A stretch of 33,085 nucleotides of DNA from Bacteroidia bacterium (GTDB lineage Bacteria; Bacteroidota; Bacteroidia; Chitinophagales; Saprospiraceae). Positions 17,747 to 25,813 of the stretch are shown piece after piece. The notes under the pieces are model-generated. The model saw nothing but the letters and a program-made list of their open reading frames with translations. It made no database searches and was not told the DNA's origin. Numbering within the stretch: position 1 is the stretch's first letter; every line of letters begins with the position of its first letter. The DNA lies in NCBI GenBank assembly GCA_030429045.1, contig JAUIEA010000029.1:1-33085 (forward strand), read 5' to 3'. The position numbers and the translations under genes were made by a program.

Positions 17747-18175
17747 ATGAACATTTTTGTAGCCAAAATCAACTTCCGGACCTCTAGTGAGGATCTGCAA
17801 GCCGCTTTTGAAAAATTTGGTGAGGTTTCTTCCGCCAAGGTAATTATCGACCGTGAAACAGGTCGTTCTAAGGGTTTCGGCTTTGTCGAAATGCCTGACA
17901 ACGAGGCTGCACAGCAAGCTGTGGACGCCTTAGACGGATCCGAACTCGATGGCAGCACTCTTGTTGTCAAAGAAGCTGAAGATCGCCCGCGCCGCGAATT
18001 CCGTCCAGGAGGCGGAGGTGGCCGTGGAGGCTTTGGCGGCGGCGGAGGCCGTGGTTACGGAGGAGGCGGCGGAGGCCGCGGTGGTTATGGAGGCGGAGGC
18101 GGCGGAGGCCGTGATTTCCGTGGCCGTGATGACCACTCCGGTGGCGACAGCCGTTATAATCGTTATGACGACTAA
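17747..18175 (+). CDS. RRM RNA-binding protein with glycine-rich tail
   Basis: A 142-residue protein with one RNA recognition motif (residues 1-80) and an Arg/Gly-rich disordered tail. RNP2 is MNIFVAKINF and RNP1 is RSKGFGFVEM, both with the aromatic residues that stack on RNA bases. The tail (about 88-130) is a run of glycines broken by Arg, Tyr and Phe, ending in an acidic RYNRYDD. Such proteins are common in Bacteroidota and cyanobacteria and are often cold-induced RNA chaperones. The ATG is preceded by a very A/T-rich leader and the gene is followed by a strong terminator. The frame also opens at 17678, but that region looks like leader. Confidence 0.92.
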   Translation: MNIFVAKINFRTSSEDLQAAFEKFGEVSSAKVIIDRETGRSKGFGFVEMPDNEAAQQAVDALDGSELDGSTLVVKEAEDRPRREFRPGGGGGRGGFGGGGGRGYGGGGGGRGGYGGGGGGGRDFRGRDDHSGGDSRYNRYDD

Positions 18176-18200
18176 CGCTAGCTAGCGTACAAATACGATC

Positions 18201-18231
18201 AAGCCCTGTCCTTTCGGACAGGGCTTTTTTT
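18201..18231 (+). terminator. Rho-independent terminator of the RRM gene
   Basis: A perfect 11 bp stem (AAGCCCTGTCC at 18201-18211, GGACAGGGCTT at 18216-18226) with a TTTC loop is followed by a T-run to 18231. It lies 26 bases after the RRM stop. The flank on the other strand is not T-rich, so it should act on plus-strand transcripts only. Confidence 0.92.
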
Positions 18232-18265
18232 ATGCCTGTACGACCCAAACCGGGCTACCCCATTC

Positions 18266-19504
18266 CTATCCTTCATCCCCAGCCAGGGCCTGGCCGGCCA
18301 GCCAACCTCCCGTCCAGGCCGCCTGAAAGTTGAATCCACCGGTGATGGCGTCAATATTCAACACTTCCCCTGCTGCAAAGAGGCCGGGATGACGCCGCAC
18401 CCCAAATCGGCGAAAATCGATCTCCTTCAGATCGATCCCGCCCGCCGTGACAAACTCCTCCTTGAAGGTGCTCTTACCGTTGACACGATATGCGCCTTCA
18501 ACAAGTTCAGTCAGGAGTGCCTGCTCTTCCGATTTGCGCATCTCCGTCCAGATCCGGTTCAGAGGGATCCCCGCTCGTTCGATCAATCGTTGCCACAGCC
18601 GGGCCGGGATTTCCGGCCACGGGGTGTTGAGCACTGTCTTTTTGGGTGAGTTTGATCGTAGACCGCCCATCCACGCTTCCACCTCGACAGTTGTCTTTCC
18701 GGTCCAGTTGATGGAGACTGTAAACTGATAATTCCGGCGGGCCAGTTCCCGGGCCCCCCAGGCGGAACATTTGAGGATGGCCGGCCCACTCATCCCCCAA
18801 TGGGTGATCAACAGGGGGCCCCGGGCATAGAGATCAGTGTCCGGAACAGACACCTCTGCATCCGGGACGGAGATCCCCAACAAGCCCTGGATGCGTGCAT
18901 CCTTGATATTAAACGTAAACAGGGAGGGCACCGGATCAACGATCTGGATATCCAGGCCAGACAGCATCTTCCACACCGCCGGACTGCTCCCTGCCGCCAC
19001 CAGGATCTTGCGGGCCATGACCTTCTGGCCATTAACCGTCATTCGCCAGGGTGTTGCATCAGCTTTGGGCGGAGCCAGATATTCAACCCTGGACTGCAAC
19101 CGTACCTCCACCCCGGCCTGGGATGCCGCCTGCAACAGGCAGTGGACAATGGTCCCCGACTGGTCCGTCACCGGAAACATCCGGCCGTCTTCCTCCGTCT
19201 TCAATTTTACCCCGCGCTGCGCAAACCACTCCACCGTATCTCCGGGTGCAAAGCGCATAAAGGGACCCAACAGTTCCTTCTCTCCCCGGGGGTAGAAATG
19301 GACGAGTTCCATCGGGTCAAAACAGGCATGGGTGACATTGCACCGCCCGCCCCCGGAGATCCGCACTTTTTGCAGGACATCACGTCCCCGTTCGAAGATC
19401 ACAATACGCGTGGATGGATTGGCTTCTGCGGCAGTGATCGCAGCAAAGAAGCCGGCAGCACCGCCGCCGATGACGGCAATGTCAATAGCTTGTGTAGTCT
19501 TCAT
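18266..19504 (-). CDS. YhiN/HI0933-like FAD-dependent flavoprotein
   Basis: A 412-residue protein of the HI0933 family of flavoproteins, often annotated as aminoacetone oxidase family. The FAD-binding motif AVIGGGAAGFFAAI is near the start, followed by the family signature RISGGGRCNVTHA and later ATDQSGT-like NADH-region residues (FPVTDQSGTIV). LFAAGEVLNIDAITGGFN, near the C-terminus, closes the FAD site. The true reaction in bacteria is unclear. It starts 16 bases after the stop of the AI-2E family permease on the same strand, so both are probably co-transcribed. In-frame ATGs at 19516 and 19543 are alternatives. Confidence 0.9.
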   Translation of the reverse strand: MKTTQAIDIAVIGGGAAGFFAAITAAEANPSTRIVIFERGRDVLQKVRISGGGRCNVTHACFDPMELVHFYPRGEKELLGPFMRFAPGDTVEWFAQRGVKLKTEEDGRMFPVTDQSGTIVHCLLQAASQAGVEVRLQSRVEYLAPPKADATPWRMTVNGQKVMARKILVAAGSSPAVWKMLSGLDIQIVDPVPSLFTFNIKDARIQGLLGISVPDAEVSVPDTDLYARGPLLITHWGMSGPAILKCSAWGARELARRNYQFTVSINWTGKTTVEVEAWMGGLRSNSPKKTVLNTPWPEIPARLWQRLIERAGIPLNRIWTEMRKSEEQALLTELVEGAYRVNGKSTFKEEFVTAGGIDLKEIDFRRFGVRRHPGLFAAGEVLNIDAITGGFNFQAAWTGGWLAGQALAGDEG

Positions 19505-19520
19505 GTCAAAGGACATGACA

Positions 19521-20666
19521 TCAGGTGGAAAGGCCCTTCTCATTGGCTGAGTCTTCCATCCGCCGGGTCAGTTTCTTCACGATGGTAAATTCACTGAGGA
19601 AGACCCGGGCCACGACACGGAGGACCGTATACGTCGGGATCGCCAGCACCATCCCGGTGATCCCGCCGATCTTGGCACCGACCATGACGATGATGAAGAT
19701 CTCAAGCGGATGGGCAAGCACACGGCTGCCCAGAATGAAGGGTTGAAATATGAAATTGTCCAGCAACTGGATGATGGCAAACACGCCGATCACCCGCCAG
19801 ATCAACGGCAGCATCTGGGTATAGAAATCCAGGTCCAGGCTGGACGAGATCGTCATCAACACCCCGAACACCATCCCGATGATCGGTCCGATATAAGGGA
19901 TCACATTGATCAGGGCGGCAAAAAAGGCGATCAGGAAGGCATTGTTCACGCCAGCCAGGGTCAGCAAGGTGGTCAGCAGGAAGGTGATCAGGGTGATCTG
20001 GAGCAATACCCCACCAAAGTATCGTGTCAATAATTCGGATACCTCGTCGATCACCCGTCTGGTGCGTGAATCGTATTCCTGGGGCATCAGGCTAGCCACG
20101 AATTCCATGAACAGGCCTTCTTCCCGGAGGAAGAAGAAGGAGATAAAGATCACACTGAACAGGCCGATCACCAATGAACCGGCCAGAGAAAGGCTGGACG
20201 TGAAAAATCCGCCCACCTTGGCGGGCTCGAACCAGGTCTTGAGCGTGTCGATCACCTGTTGTGAGGGGGACCGGGTATCATGGACCAGTCCCAGTTCTGC
20301 CAGTCGTTCATTCAGGCGATTGAGGGGTTCCTCCAGGGATTGCGCAATGGCTACATAGTTGACCTGGGAGATGGAACTGGCCTGTTCGAGGAGCATGGGA
20401 ACAAACACCCACCCCAGGCCACCCAGGATCCCGAAGAAGACGATGATGGTGACGGCTGCCCGCAAACTGGCATTGGGGACCCATTCTCTGATCCGGATCC
20501 TGCGCAGCGCAGACATCAGGGGTGCGCCGACCATGGATACGACCCAGGCCAGCAGGATGTAGGTCACGATATCGGTAAAGAAATAGATGATCAGTCCGAT
20601 AAAGACCAGGGAGGCGATCAGGGCGATTGTCCGACCTTGTTTGAGCGTGATCCACCATTTGTTCAT
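19521..20666 (-). CDS. AI-2E family transporter (PerM/YdiK-like permease)
   Basis: A 381-residue integral membrane protein of the AI-2E exporter family. Two N-terminal transmembrane segments (about 12-55) precede a third near residue 70. A polar loop (about 95-165) is next, then four to five more segments, including FSVIFISFFFLREEG, LLTTLLTLAGVNNAFLIAFF, NVIPYIGPIIGMVFGVL and IFIIVMVGAKIGGITGMV. The motif INVIPYIGPIIG is typical. Members export signalling molecules, sodium or other small solutes, so AI-2 itself should not be assumed. The start is ATG 20666, as the long upstream frame lacks family character. A near-consensus TACCTTTC lies just upstream. Confidence 0.9.
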   Translation of the reverse strand: MNKWWITLKQGRTIALIASLVFIGLIIYFFTDIVTYILLAWVVSMVGAPLMSALRRIRIREWVPNASLRAAVTIIVFFGILGGLGWVFVPMLLEQASSISQVNYVAIAQSLEEPLNRLNERLAELGLVHDTRSPSQQVIDTLKTWFEPAKVGGFFTSSLSLAGSLVIGLFSVIFISFFFLREEGLFMEFVASLMPQEYDSRTRRVIDEVSELLTRYFGGVLLQITLITFLLTTLLTLAGVNNAFLIAFFAALINVIPYIGPIIGMVFGVLMTISSSLDLDFYTQMLPLIWRVIGVFAIIQLLDNFIFQPFILGSRVLAHPLEIFIIVMVGAKIGGITGMVLAIPTYTVLRVVARVFLSEFTIVKKLTRRMEDSANEKGLST

Positions 20667-21002
20667 GCGGGAAAGGTACGGAGAAGGGAGGTTATATGGA
20701 GAAACAGAATAAAGCGTAAACCCACCGTTGAACTCCGATCCCTTGGAGGAGTTGATCTTTCGCCACCCGATTTTCCCACCTGTTCTCCATCGCACAGGGT
20801 TTGCGCTTCCGCGCGATAAGGCTAGATCGCTCTGATCAACAGGGCCCATTCCGGTCTTATTTTGCCATCCTAGCCAGTATGGGCTGACCCGCCAAGTCCA
20901 TGCTCCTCGTTTGCGCTCTGTTCCAGGCAGGTCTGTCCCGAACCTCTCCGGGCGAAAGCGCAGACTGGATGACAGCCAGAGACAGAGAAAGGTGTAATTT
21001 GG
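20667..21002. other. Gene-free intergenic stretch with weak promoter-like sites
   Basis: About 336 bases between the divergent AI-2E permease and the unknown gene at 21003. Reading frames here have no family character. I see a 6 bp inverted repeat (AACTCC 20731-20736, GGAGTT 20748-20753) and an imperfect -7 element TTATTTTG at 20857-20864. The latter resembles the one before the unknown membrane gene at 15038. Nothing stronger is visible. Confidence 0.4.
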
Positions 21003-22268
21003 ATGTACCAATTTTTTGTGAACCACATGCCAACTCCAGCCAGAACCATCCTGCTGCGCGTTTCCAACGATGGTGTTCACCTGAACAACCAGGAAACACT
21101 TGGCTGGCCACAAACCAATTTTCCACCCAAGACCAATTTCCATTTCTCTGAACATACCCCCCACTACTGGCGAGTTCGCCAGGATGGATATGATCGACTA
21201 TCGGGCACCTTGTCCGTGACTGTAATCCAATATGAAACAGCCCATCCGGAGCCACTGTTTTCACAACAAAACCCGAAGGCACCCGTGAGGCATATCCGCT
21301 TTGCAAGTCTGAAATGGACCGCATTGCAAAGCCAGTTCAGCGTCTATCGCAAGGAGGCATTCAAGGAGATCACCCGGATGGACAGGCAAGTCAGCAAAGC
21401 GGATGAGCTCCAATTCAGACCCAAGGTCAAACGGGTGCGAATTGAGGGTCGAATATCCCTGAATCACCTCACGTTCAAACGAGGATATGCGGAAGGCATA
21501 AAACGCCTGCCGGGCATAAGTGATCCCGTTCAGCTCATCCTGGCCAATCCACATATCCTACCCGAATTTGAAGCGATCAAACCGTTTTTCGGCAAACTCC
21601 TCGGGAAGCGCACAATTGCCTTTACAGGAATGGTTGATATGGTCGGGAAACTGGTTCAGTCGGTCTCTTGCACTTCTTCCGATCTGGATCAGATCAACGA
21701 TGATTCAATTTCATCTGTCCGCAGATTGGTATTGAAGGACAGTATCAAATCCAGGAGTCAGGCGCAGGTGGACAAGAGCTTGTTCGGATCCGAAGAATTA
21801 TTCGATGACACACCGGCGGAAGCACTGGGAAATACCTATCGTAATCATGAAAAGCTGTTGCTGGAAGAGATCATGGATACACAACATGTGCGCAATCGCC
21901 CCCAACTTCAATTCCTGTCAGGACAGATCCATCATCCAGCCACGCCTTTGAAATTTACACTCCATCCCGACTTCGGCTTCCTCTTTCACCATAGTGGGAA
22001 AACGATGCATCACTTTCTCTGGGAATTGTTGAACACCAATGCCACATATATCTGGAGCTTACCTAAAGGTCCATTTACCCTGACGCAGGCCTATTCTCTC
22101 CTGGAACGAGAGGTCAATTCCATCCGGGATCACGGCAGGATGACCTATCTCCATCACACAGACAAGACGGCTTTTGTGTTCAATCGGATAACCCACGAGC
22201 ACCGCAATTCAGATTTCATCGACGGGTTTCCAAAATGGAGAGCGAGAATCATGGAGATGATGGTCTGA
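21003..22268 (+). CDS. Hypothetical cytoplasmic protein, AT-richer than neighbours
   Basis: A 421-residue protein that I do not recognise. It has no signal peptide and no membrane segment. The composition is basic and polar, with a Lys/Arg-rich middle (FRPKVKRVRIEGR, about 138-150) and a more structured C-terminal region (about 320-415) with FLFHHSGKTMHHFLWELL, ATYIWSLPKGP and AFVFNRITHEHRNSDF. Several His clusters might bind metal, but no known motif fits. The start may be ATG 21003 or ATG 21027, and the second gives a more usual start. Base use is less GC-rich than in flanking genes, which could mean transfer or low expression. It has no close gene partner. Confidence 0.65.
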   Translation: MYQFFVNHMPTPARTILLRVSNDGVHLNNQETLGWPQTNFPPKTNFHFSEHTPHYWRVRQDGYDRLSGTLSVTVIQYETAHPEPLFSQQNPKAPVRHIRFASLKWTALQSQFSVYRKEAFKEITRMDRQVSKADELQFRPKVKRVRIEGRISLNHLTFKRGYAEGIKRLPGISDPVQLILANPHILPEFEAIKPFFGKLLGKRTIAFTGMVDMVGKLVQSVSCTSSDLDQINDDSISSVRRLVLKDSIKSRSQAQVDKSLFGSEELFDDTPAEALGNTYRNHEKLLLEEIMDTQHVRNRPQLQFLSGQIHHPATPLKFTLHPDFGFLFHHSGKTMHHFLWELLNTNATYIWSLPKGPFTLTQAYSLLEREVNSIRDHGRMTYLHHTDKTAFVFNRITHEHRNSDFIDGFPKWRARIMEMMV

Positions 22269-22523
22269 CGAAGTGGAGTGGATCTGAATAGAGCGATCCG
22301 GCAATTGTCTGACTCGCATCTCCCATGGAGTTCTCGCCTTATTCCAGATCCTGGCATTACGCTCAGGCCCTGCGTTTCCCTGCTTTTCAATTCAATATTT
22401 TATATTTAAGGGAGGAGAGCGTCTGATCGCCATGACCTGCGACGCCCCTGTTTGTATTCGAGGCGATCAGGCTCCCACTCGAGGTTCGCATCATTCCTTC
22501 CATTTCCAAAAAGCACCCTGACC

Positions 22524-23684
22524 ATGAATCATCCCAACCTGTTGACCCTGGTTTTAGTCCTGACCTGCATATTCGGATGCAGTGATGGTAGTTCGCAGCA
22601 AACCAACGGCCGTACATCTGATGAGGGCCGTTCGAATGAAGGAATGCCGCTGGAAGAGCTGTTCCAGAAGTCGATGAACCAGGTCGAGGAAACCCGATAC
22701 CACGAATTCATTGATCCGAAAAATGGCCTGGCCCAGGCCCGATATCCGATCCCCAAGAGCTGGAAGGTCAATCACCCGGACCAACGGGTCTATATCGAAG
22801 GGCCGGGTCAGATGGCGATCTATAAGGCTGTAACAGAGAATTATGCCTGGAGTCAATCGCCCGGAATGCAGCAGACCCTGCAGATGAACGGGCAGCGGCT
22901 CGCCCAGCCAATGAACAATACACAACTATTACGGCAATGGGTCCAGCCCAATGTAGAGGCCCAGGGCTACACCCTGCTCACCAGCTACCCCTTGCCGGAA
23001 GTAGCCGGATTGTGGCAACGCCTGTTCCACGCCATGCCCAATACCGGATCTCAACGCCAGGTGGAAGCGTTGGGCACAGAATGGGATACCGGCAGGGGAA
23101 CCCGATCGCTCATCGTCCTGGTGCGGCATCAGGTGGCACAGCCACAAGCGGTATTCTGGACCCTCCAGACCACCGAACTGGAATGCGATCCCAGCTATTT
23201 TGATCAGGCCAAGAATGCCTACATCTATTCTTCTGCCAATGCCCAACTCAATCCCCAATGGGTACAGGTCATGAATGGTCAGTTGAAAGGCAATATCCGA
23301 AAGACCAACCAATTCTGGCAGGAAGCCTCTGCGTCCAGTGCAGCCGCTCACCAGCAACGGATGAATGCCATCGCCTCCCGGGGAAATGCGGCTCTGTCGA
23401 ATGCAAAAACCTACAGTGACATCCTGGATATCTCCCATCAGGGGTACCTCAGCCGGAGCCATATCAATGATGCAGGGCATGCCAAGACAGTGCGTTCGAT
23501 CAATGAAACCACCCTGATCGGCAATCATGAAACAGGTGAACACTATACAGTCCCGACCGGCGCAAACTATTACTGGGTGTCCGCAGACGGATATTACTTC
23601 GGAACGGACAATGCCCTGTTTGATCCGAATATCAATCAGCAGATGAATGACAAGACCTGGACGAAATTTGCCAACGAAAAATAA
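22524..23684 (+). CDS. Hypothetical lipoprotein
   Basis: A 386-residue putative lipoprotein of unknown function. The signal sequence LLTLVLVLTC leads to the lipobox IFGC, and a Ser/Gln/Asn-rich tether follows. The mature part has a region with YPIPKSWKVNHPDQRVYIEG and LFHAMPNTG, then an amphipathic Ala/Gln/Asn-rich segment (about 265-300). The C-terminus contains HETGEHYTVPTGANYYWVS, which resembles the tail of several short Bacteroidota proteins of unknown role. I start at the ATG at 22524; upstream in-frame codons do not look coding. The 255 bases before it hold an A/T-rich stretch near 22385-22410 but no clear promoter. Confidence 0.75.
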   Translation: MNHPNLLTLVLVLTCIFGCSDGSSQQTNGRTSDEGRSNEGMPLEELFQKSMNQVEETRYHEFIDPKNGLAQARYPIPKSWKVNHPDQRVYIEGPGQMAIYKAVTENYAWSQSPGMQQTLQMNGQRLAQPMNNTQLLRQWVQPNVEAQGYTLLTSYPLPEVAGLWQRLFHAMPNTGSQRQVEALGTEWDTGRGTRSLIVLVRHQVAQPQAVFWTLQTTELECDPSYFDQAKNAYIYSSANAQLNPQWVQVMNGQLKGNIRKTNQFWQEASASSAAAHQQRMNAIASRGNAALSNAKTYSDILDISHQGYLSRSHINDAGHAKTVRSINETTLIGNHETGEHYTVPTGANYYWVSADGYYFGTDNALFDPNINQQMNDKTWTKFANEK

Positions 23685-23729
23685 TGCCCCGCTGTGGTTC
23701 AGTGGTTTCGATCAGGGAATCCTGTCTGC

Positions 23730-24653
23730 TTATGGACGACTACCTATCGTTGTCATGAGCTTATCCCATCCTGCCCGCTTCACGGGTGTACGCCCGAACA
23801 CAGTGTTGAAGGTTTCTGCCGTCATGTCCATCCAATCCCGCTGGGTCATATCCAGCAGTTCAGGATGAGGCTCAAAGGCCGGTTCATGATGCCGTCGGGC
23901 AAACCGGTTCCAGGGACAGACCTCCTGGCAGATATCACAACCGAAGGCCCAGCCTTCCAGTTTGCCCTGGAATTCAGTCGGGATGGCTTCCCGCAATTCG
24001 ATAGTCAGGTAGGAGATACATTTCGAGCCATCCAGCACATAGCCGGAAGGAGATATGGCCTCGGTCGGGCACGCATCGATACAGCGTGTACAGGTACCAC
24101 AGTAATCCTTGATCGGCGGATCCGGCTCCAGGGGCAGATCGATGATCAGCTCCGCCAGAAAGAAGTAACTGCCGACATCCCGGTTGATCAACAGGGTGTG
24201 CTTGCCGATCCAGCCCATGCCTGATCGGCGGGCCCAGTCTCGCTCCAGTACCGGCCCGGAATCGACAAATACCCTGCCCTGGATATCTCCGTATTCTTCT
24301 TTCACCCAGCGGAACAGTTCCTTGAGTTTTCGCCGGATCGTCTTGTGGTAGTCCTCCCCGTAAGCGTACTGGCTGACCCGCGGGGCCTCCGGATCTGCCG
24401 CCACCTGCGGGTTGTGATAGTTGTATCCGAGACTGATCATACTCTTCGCTCCGGGCACCAGTTTCGACGGGTCTGTCCGCAACTCGAAGTGATTGGCCAT
24501 GTAGCCCATCTTGCCATGATAACCGGCATTGAGCCATTCTTCCAGCCGGCGGGCTTCTGCATCCATCGGTTCTGCCTTCGCCACGGAACAGAGAAAGAAG
24601 CCGAGATCGGCGGCTTTTTTCTTGAGGGCGTCACTGGGGTGGGAAGACAGCAT
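23730..24653 (-). CDS. queG: tRNA epoxyqueuosine(34) reductase
   Basis: A 307-residue QueG, the cobalamin and iron-sulfur enzyme that removes the epoxide oxygen in the last step of queuosine synthesis on tRNA. Catalytic Asp131 is in VDSGPVLERDWARR, followed by GMGWIGKHTLLI. Two [4Fe-4S] clusters are carried by CGTCTRCIDACPT (Cys185, 188, 191, 195), Cys212 and CDICQEVCPWN (Cys239, 242, 246). The length fits forms without the C-terminal HEAT repeat. A near-consensus TATCTTTA lies just before the ATG, and the repeat region begins about 40 bases upstream of the start. Confidence 0.94.
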   Translation of the reverse strand: MLSSHPSDALKKKAADLGFFLCSVAKAEPMDAEARRLEEWLNAGYHGKMGYMANHFELRTDPSKLVPGAKSMISLGYNYHNPQVAADPEAPRVSQYAYGEDYHKTIRRKLKELFRWVKEEYGDIQGRVFVDSGPVLERDWARRSGMGWIGKHTLLINRDVGSYFFLAELIIDLPLEPDPPIKDYCGTCTRCIDACPTEAISPSGYVLDGSKCISYLTIELREAIPTEFQGKLEGWAFGCDICQEVCPWNRFARRHHEPAFEPHPELLDMTQRDWMDMTAETFNTVFGRTPVKRAGWDKLMTTIGSRP

Positions 24654-24691
24654 GGGGTAAAGATAGGACGGGGGTTAGTTATCGGTTGTCA

Positions 24692-24851
24692 GTTGAAAGC
24701 GGAAATGGGAAGGCGGAAAGCGGAAGGATTGGGTATTGGGTATTGGGTAATGGGTAATGGGTAATGGGTATTGGGTATATGGCCAAAACGCTTTGAGTGT
24801 GTACAGAATTTCTGGTCCTTGTGTGCCTACCAGCCGTGGACTGGGTTCCTG
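24692..24851. repeat. Segment X, copy 1 (no insertion)
   Basis: Starts GTTGAAAGCGG, continues through a purine-rich stretch and the heptamer array, then a tail with CCAAAACGCTTTGAG and CCGTGGACTGGGTTCCTG. Copy 2 at 25705-25986 has the same parts in the same order with few base changes, a longer array, and a 73 bp insertion after its GGCGGA. Copy 1 therefore represents the empty site. Confidence 0.9.
24728..24776. repeat. Heptamer array 1, 7 units of ATTGGGT/AATGGGT
   Basis: Seven perfect-length 7-base units, four ATTGGGT and three AATGGGT. GGG recurs every seven bases with 4-base gaps, which meets the usual pattern for G-quadruplex formation on the plus strand. It lies within segment X and ends about 120 bases from the queG start. 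Confidence 0.95.
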
Positions 24852-24852
24852 G

Positions 24853-24894
24853 TATTCGGGGTTCGGTATTCGGTATTCGGTATTCGGTTTTCGG
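24853..24894. repeat. Heptamer array 2, 6 units of TATTCGG
   Basis: Six 7-base units: four TATTCGG, one GGTTCGG and one TTTTCGG. The period equals that of the ATTGGGT arrays, but G-runs are shorter. It follows the end of segment X copy 1 directly and is absent after copy 2. Confidence 0.9.
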
Positions 24895-24960
24895 TCCGGA
24901 TTCCTGAATATACTTTTGAAGAAGCTTTGGTAAACACACAAAAAAGATTGTTGCTGGTGC

Positions 24961-25043
24961 CGGTGTCTCACTGGCAGTGCGAGACGAGCTGTTTATTCTT
25001 GATCATGGCTGTGATCGAAGGTCCCGGGCGGTGTCTCACCGCC
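24961..25043. repeat. Hairpin cluster with repeated CGGTGTCTCAC
   Basis: The 11-mer CGGTGTCTCAC occurs at 24961-24971 and 25029-25039. The first lies in a hairpin built from GTCT / AGAC and CACTG / CAGTG. The second lies in a perfect 7 bp stem GGCGGTG / CACCGCC with a TCT loop (25027-25043). A third, GATCA / TGATC, sits between them. No T-runs follow, so terminators are unlikely. Confidence 0.6.
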
Positions 25044-25211
25044 TGAACAGTCCTTCCTTATGATTTTGGGGCGGCCTGAATGCATTACTGCCTTCAGCAG
25101 TCAGGATTTCGTAATTGAGGTATTGAGTTATTTCAAAGGAAGGGGATAGAAATTAAGGGTTCCTGCGTTCCTGCATACCTGTTGTTGAGCCTTGGGGTAC
25201 ATCGCCGAGCT

Positions 25212-25256
25212 GTTCAACGTTCAAGGCATCCCCGAAGTCTCGGGGAGCCAGTTCAA
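25212..25256. repeat. Small hairpin flanked by GTTCAA repeats
   Basis: GGC-AT-CCCCGA-AGTC-TCGGGG-A-GCC (25225-25249) forms a hairpin with a 6 bp inner and 3 bp outer stem. GTTCAA stands on both sides (25219-25224 and 25251-25256), and once more at 25212. It abuts double-hairpin element copy A. Confidence 0.6.
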
Positions 25257-25257
25257 T

Positions 25258-25335
25258 CCCGGACGATGGCCCTATTGCTTATAGGGCCATGTCCGGATCC
25301 AGACATGGCCCCAAGGGTTTGGGGTCATCGTCTGG
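25258..25335. mobile_element. Double-hairpin palindromic element, copy A
   Basis: Two hairpins in inverted orientation. Hairpin 1: CCGGAC (25259-25264), an unpaired G, ATGGCCCTAT, loop TGCTT, ATAGGGCCAT, GTCCGG (25291-25296). Hairpin 2: CCAGAC (25299-25304), ATGGCCCC, an 8-base loop, GGGGTCAT with one G-T pair, an unpaired C, GTCTGG (25330-25335). The ends CCCGGACGAT and ATCGTCTGG are inverted repeats with one mismatch, and the middle is a near-palindrome around GGATCC. It is flanked by AGTTCAA (25250-25256 and 25336-25342). It carries no gene, so any mobility would depend on a protein encoded elsewhere. REPIN-like or MITE-like are both possible. Confidence 0.65.
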
Positions 25336-25527
25336 AGTTCAACGTGATATTACTTGATTCCTGCGCTCAACGGCCATGGTCCCTCGCAATATCGAAATAA
25401 CGCCTTAACGAAATAACTCCACCTTAGACTCAAATGAAAGCCAACACCCACTATCTTTCTCCGCACTGGTTCCTGCCAGCCGGTGGCTGGATTCCTGATT
25501 AATCACTGGATACAGCCTGATTTGTGC

Positions 25528-25675
25528 TCCCCATTTTGAATTTGAGGTTTGGGATTCTACTTCGGATCTGGGGCGGCAGCTGAAGCAGCCGGTACGATCG
25601 TGTACTTGTGTTCGTCTTCGTTCTGTCCTTCAACCACCTTCAGGTCATTGGGATTTGGAATTTGTTTGTGATTTG
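25528..25675. repeat. Segment Y, copy 1
   Basis: 148 bases beginning TCCCCATTTTGAATTTGAGG, matching 26038-26185 with three mismatches by my count. It contains the palindromic core GTACGATCGTGTAC. It ends in low-complexity TTTG-rich sequence. No coding character is visible. Confidence 0.9.
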
Positions 25676-25730
25676 TCATTTGTGATTTGGAATTTCCCCT
25701 GTCCGTTGAAAGCGGAAATGGGAAGGCGGA

Positions 25731-25797
25731 ACCCGGACGATGGTGCTTTAGGCACCATGTCCGGATCCAGACAAGCTGCACAGCAGCTTCGTCTGGG
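25731..25797. mobile_element. Double-hairpin palindromic element, copy B
   Basis: Same frame as copy A with other inner stems. Hairpin 1: CCGGAC (25733-25738), unpaired G, ATGGTGC, loop TTTAG, GCACCAT, GTCCGG (25759-25764). Hairpin 2: CCAGAC (25767-25772), AAGCTGC, loop ACA, GCAGCTT, unpaired C, GTCTGG (25791-25796). GGCGGA flanks it on both sides (25725-25730, 25798-25803), and copy 1 of segment X has a single GGCGGA (24712-24717) with no element. This supports insertion with a 6-base duplication, although a precise loss from copy 1 would look the same. Confidence 0.7.
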
Positions 25798-25813
25798 GGC
25801 GGAAAGCGGAAGG

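Noticed and set aside
17930-18248. Ala/Ser/Thr-rich and His/Arg-rich minus-strand frames opposite the RRM gene
   Set aside because: Mirror translation of the glycine-rich codons; the sense frame has clear RNP motifs and a terminator.
20679-21164. Long upstream extension of the AI-2E permease frame
   Set aside because: No membrane or family character before MNKWWITLKQG, and it runs antisense into the gene at 21003.
24675-24971. Minus-strand open frames of 86-98 residues upstream of queG
   Set aside because: Same heptamer-derived peptide pattern in two frames at once, as expected of a non-coding tandem repeat.
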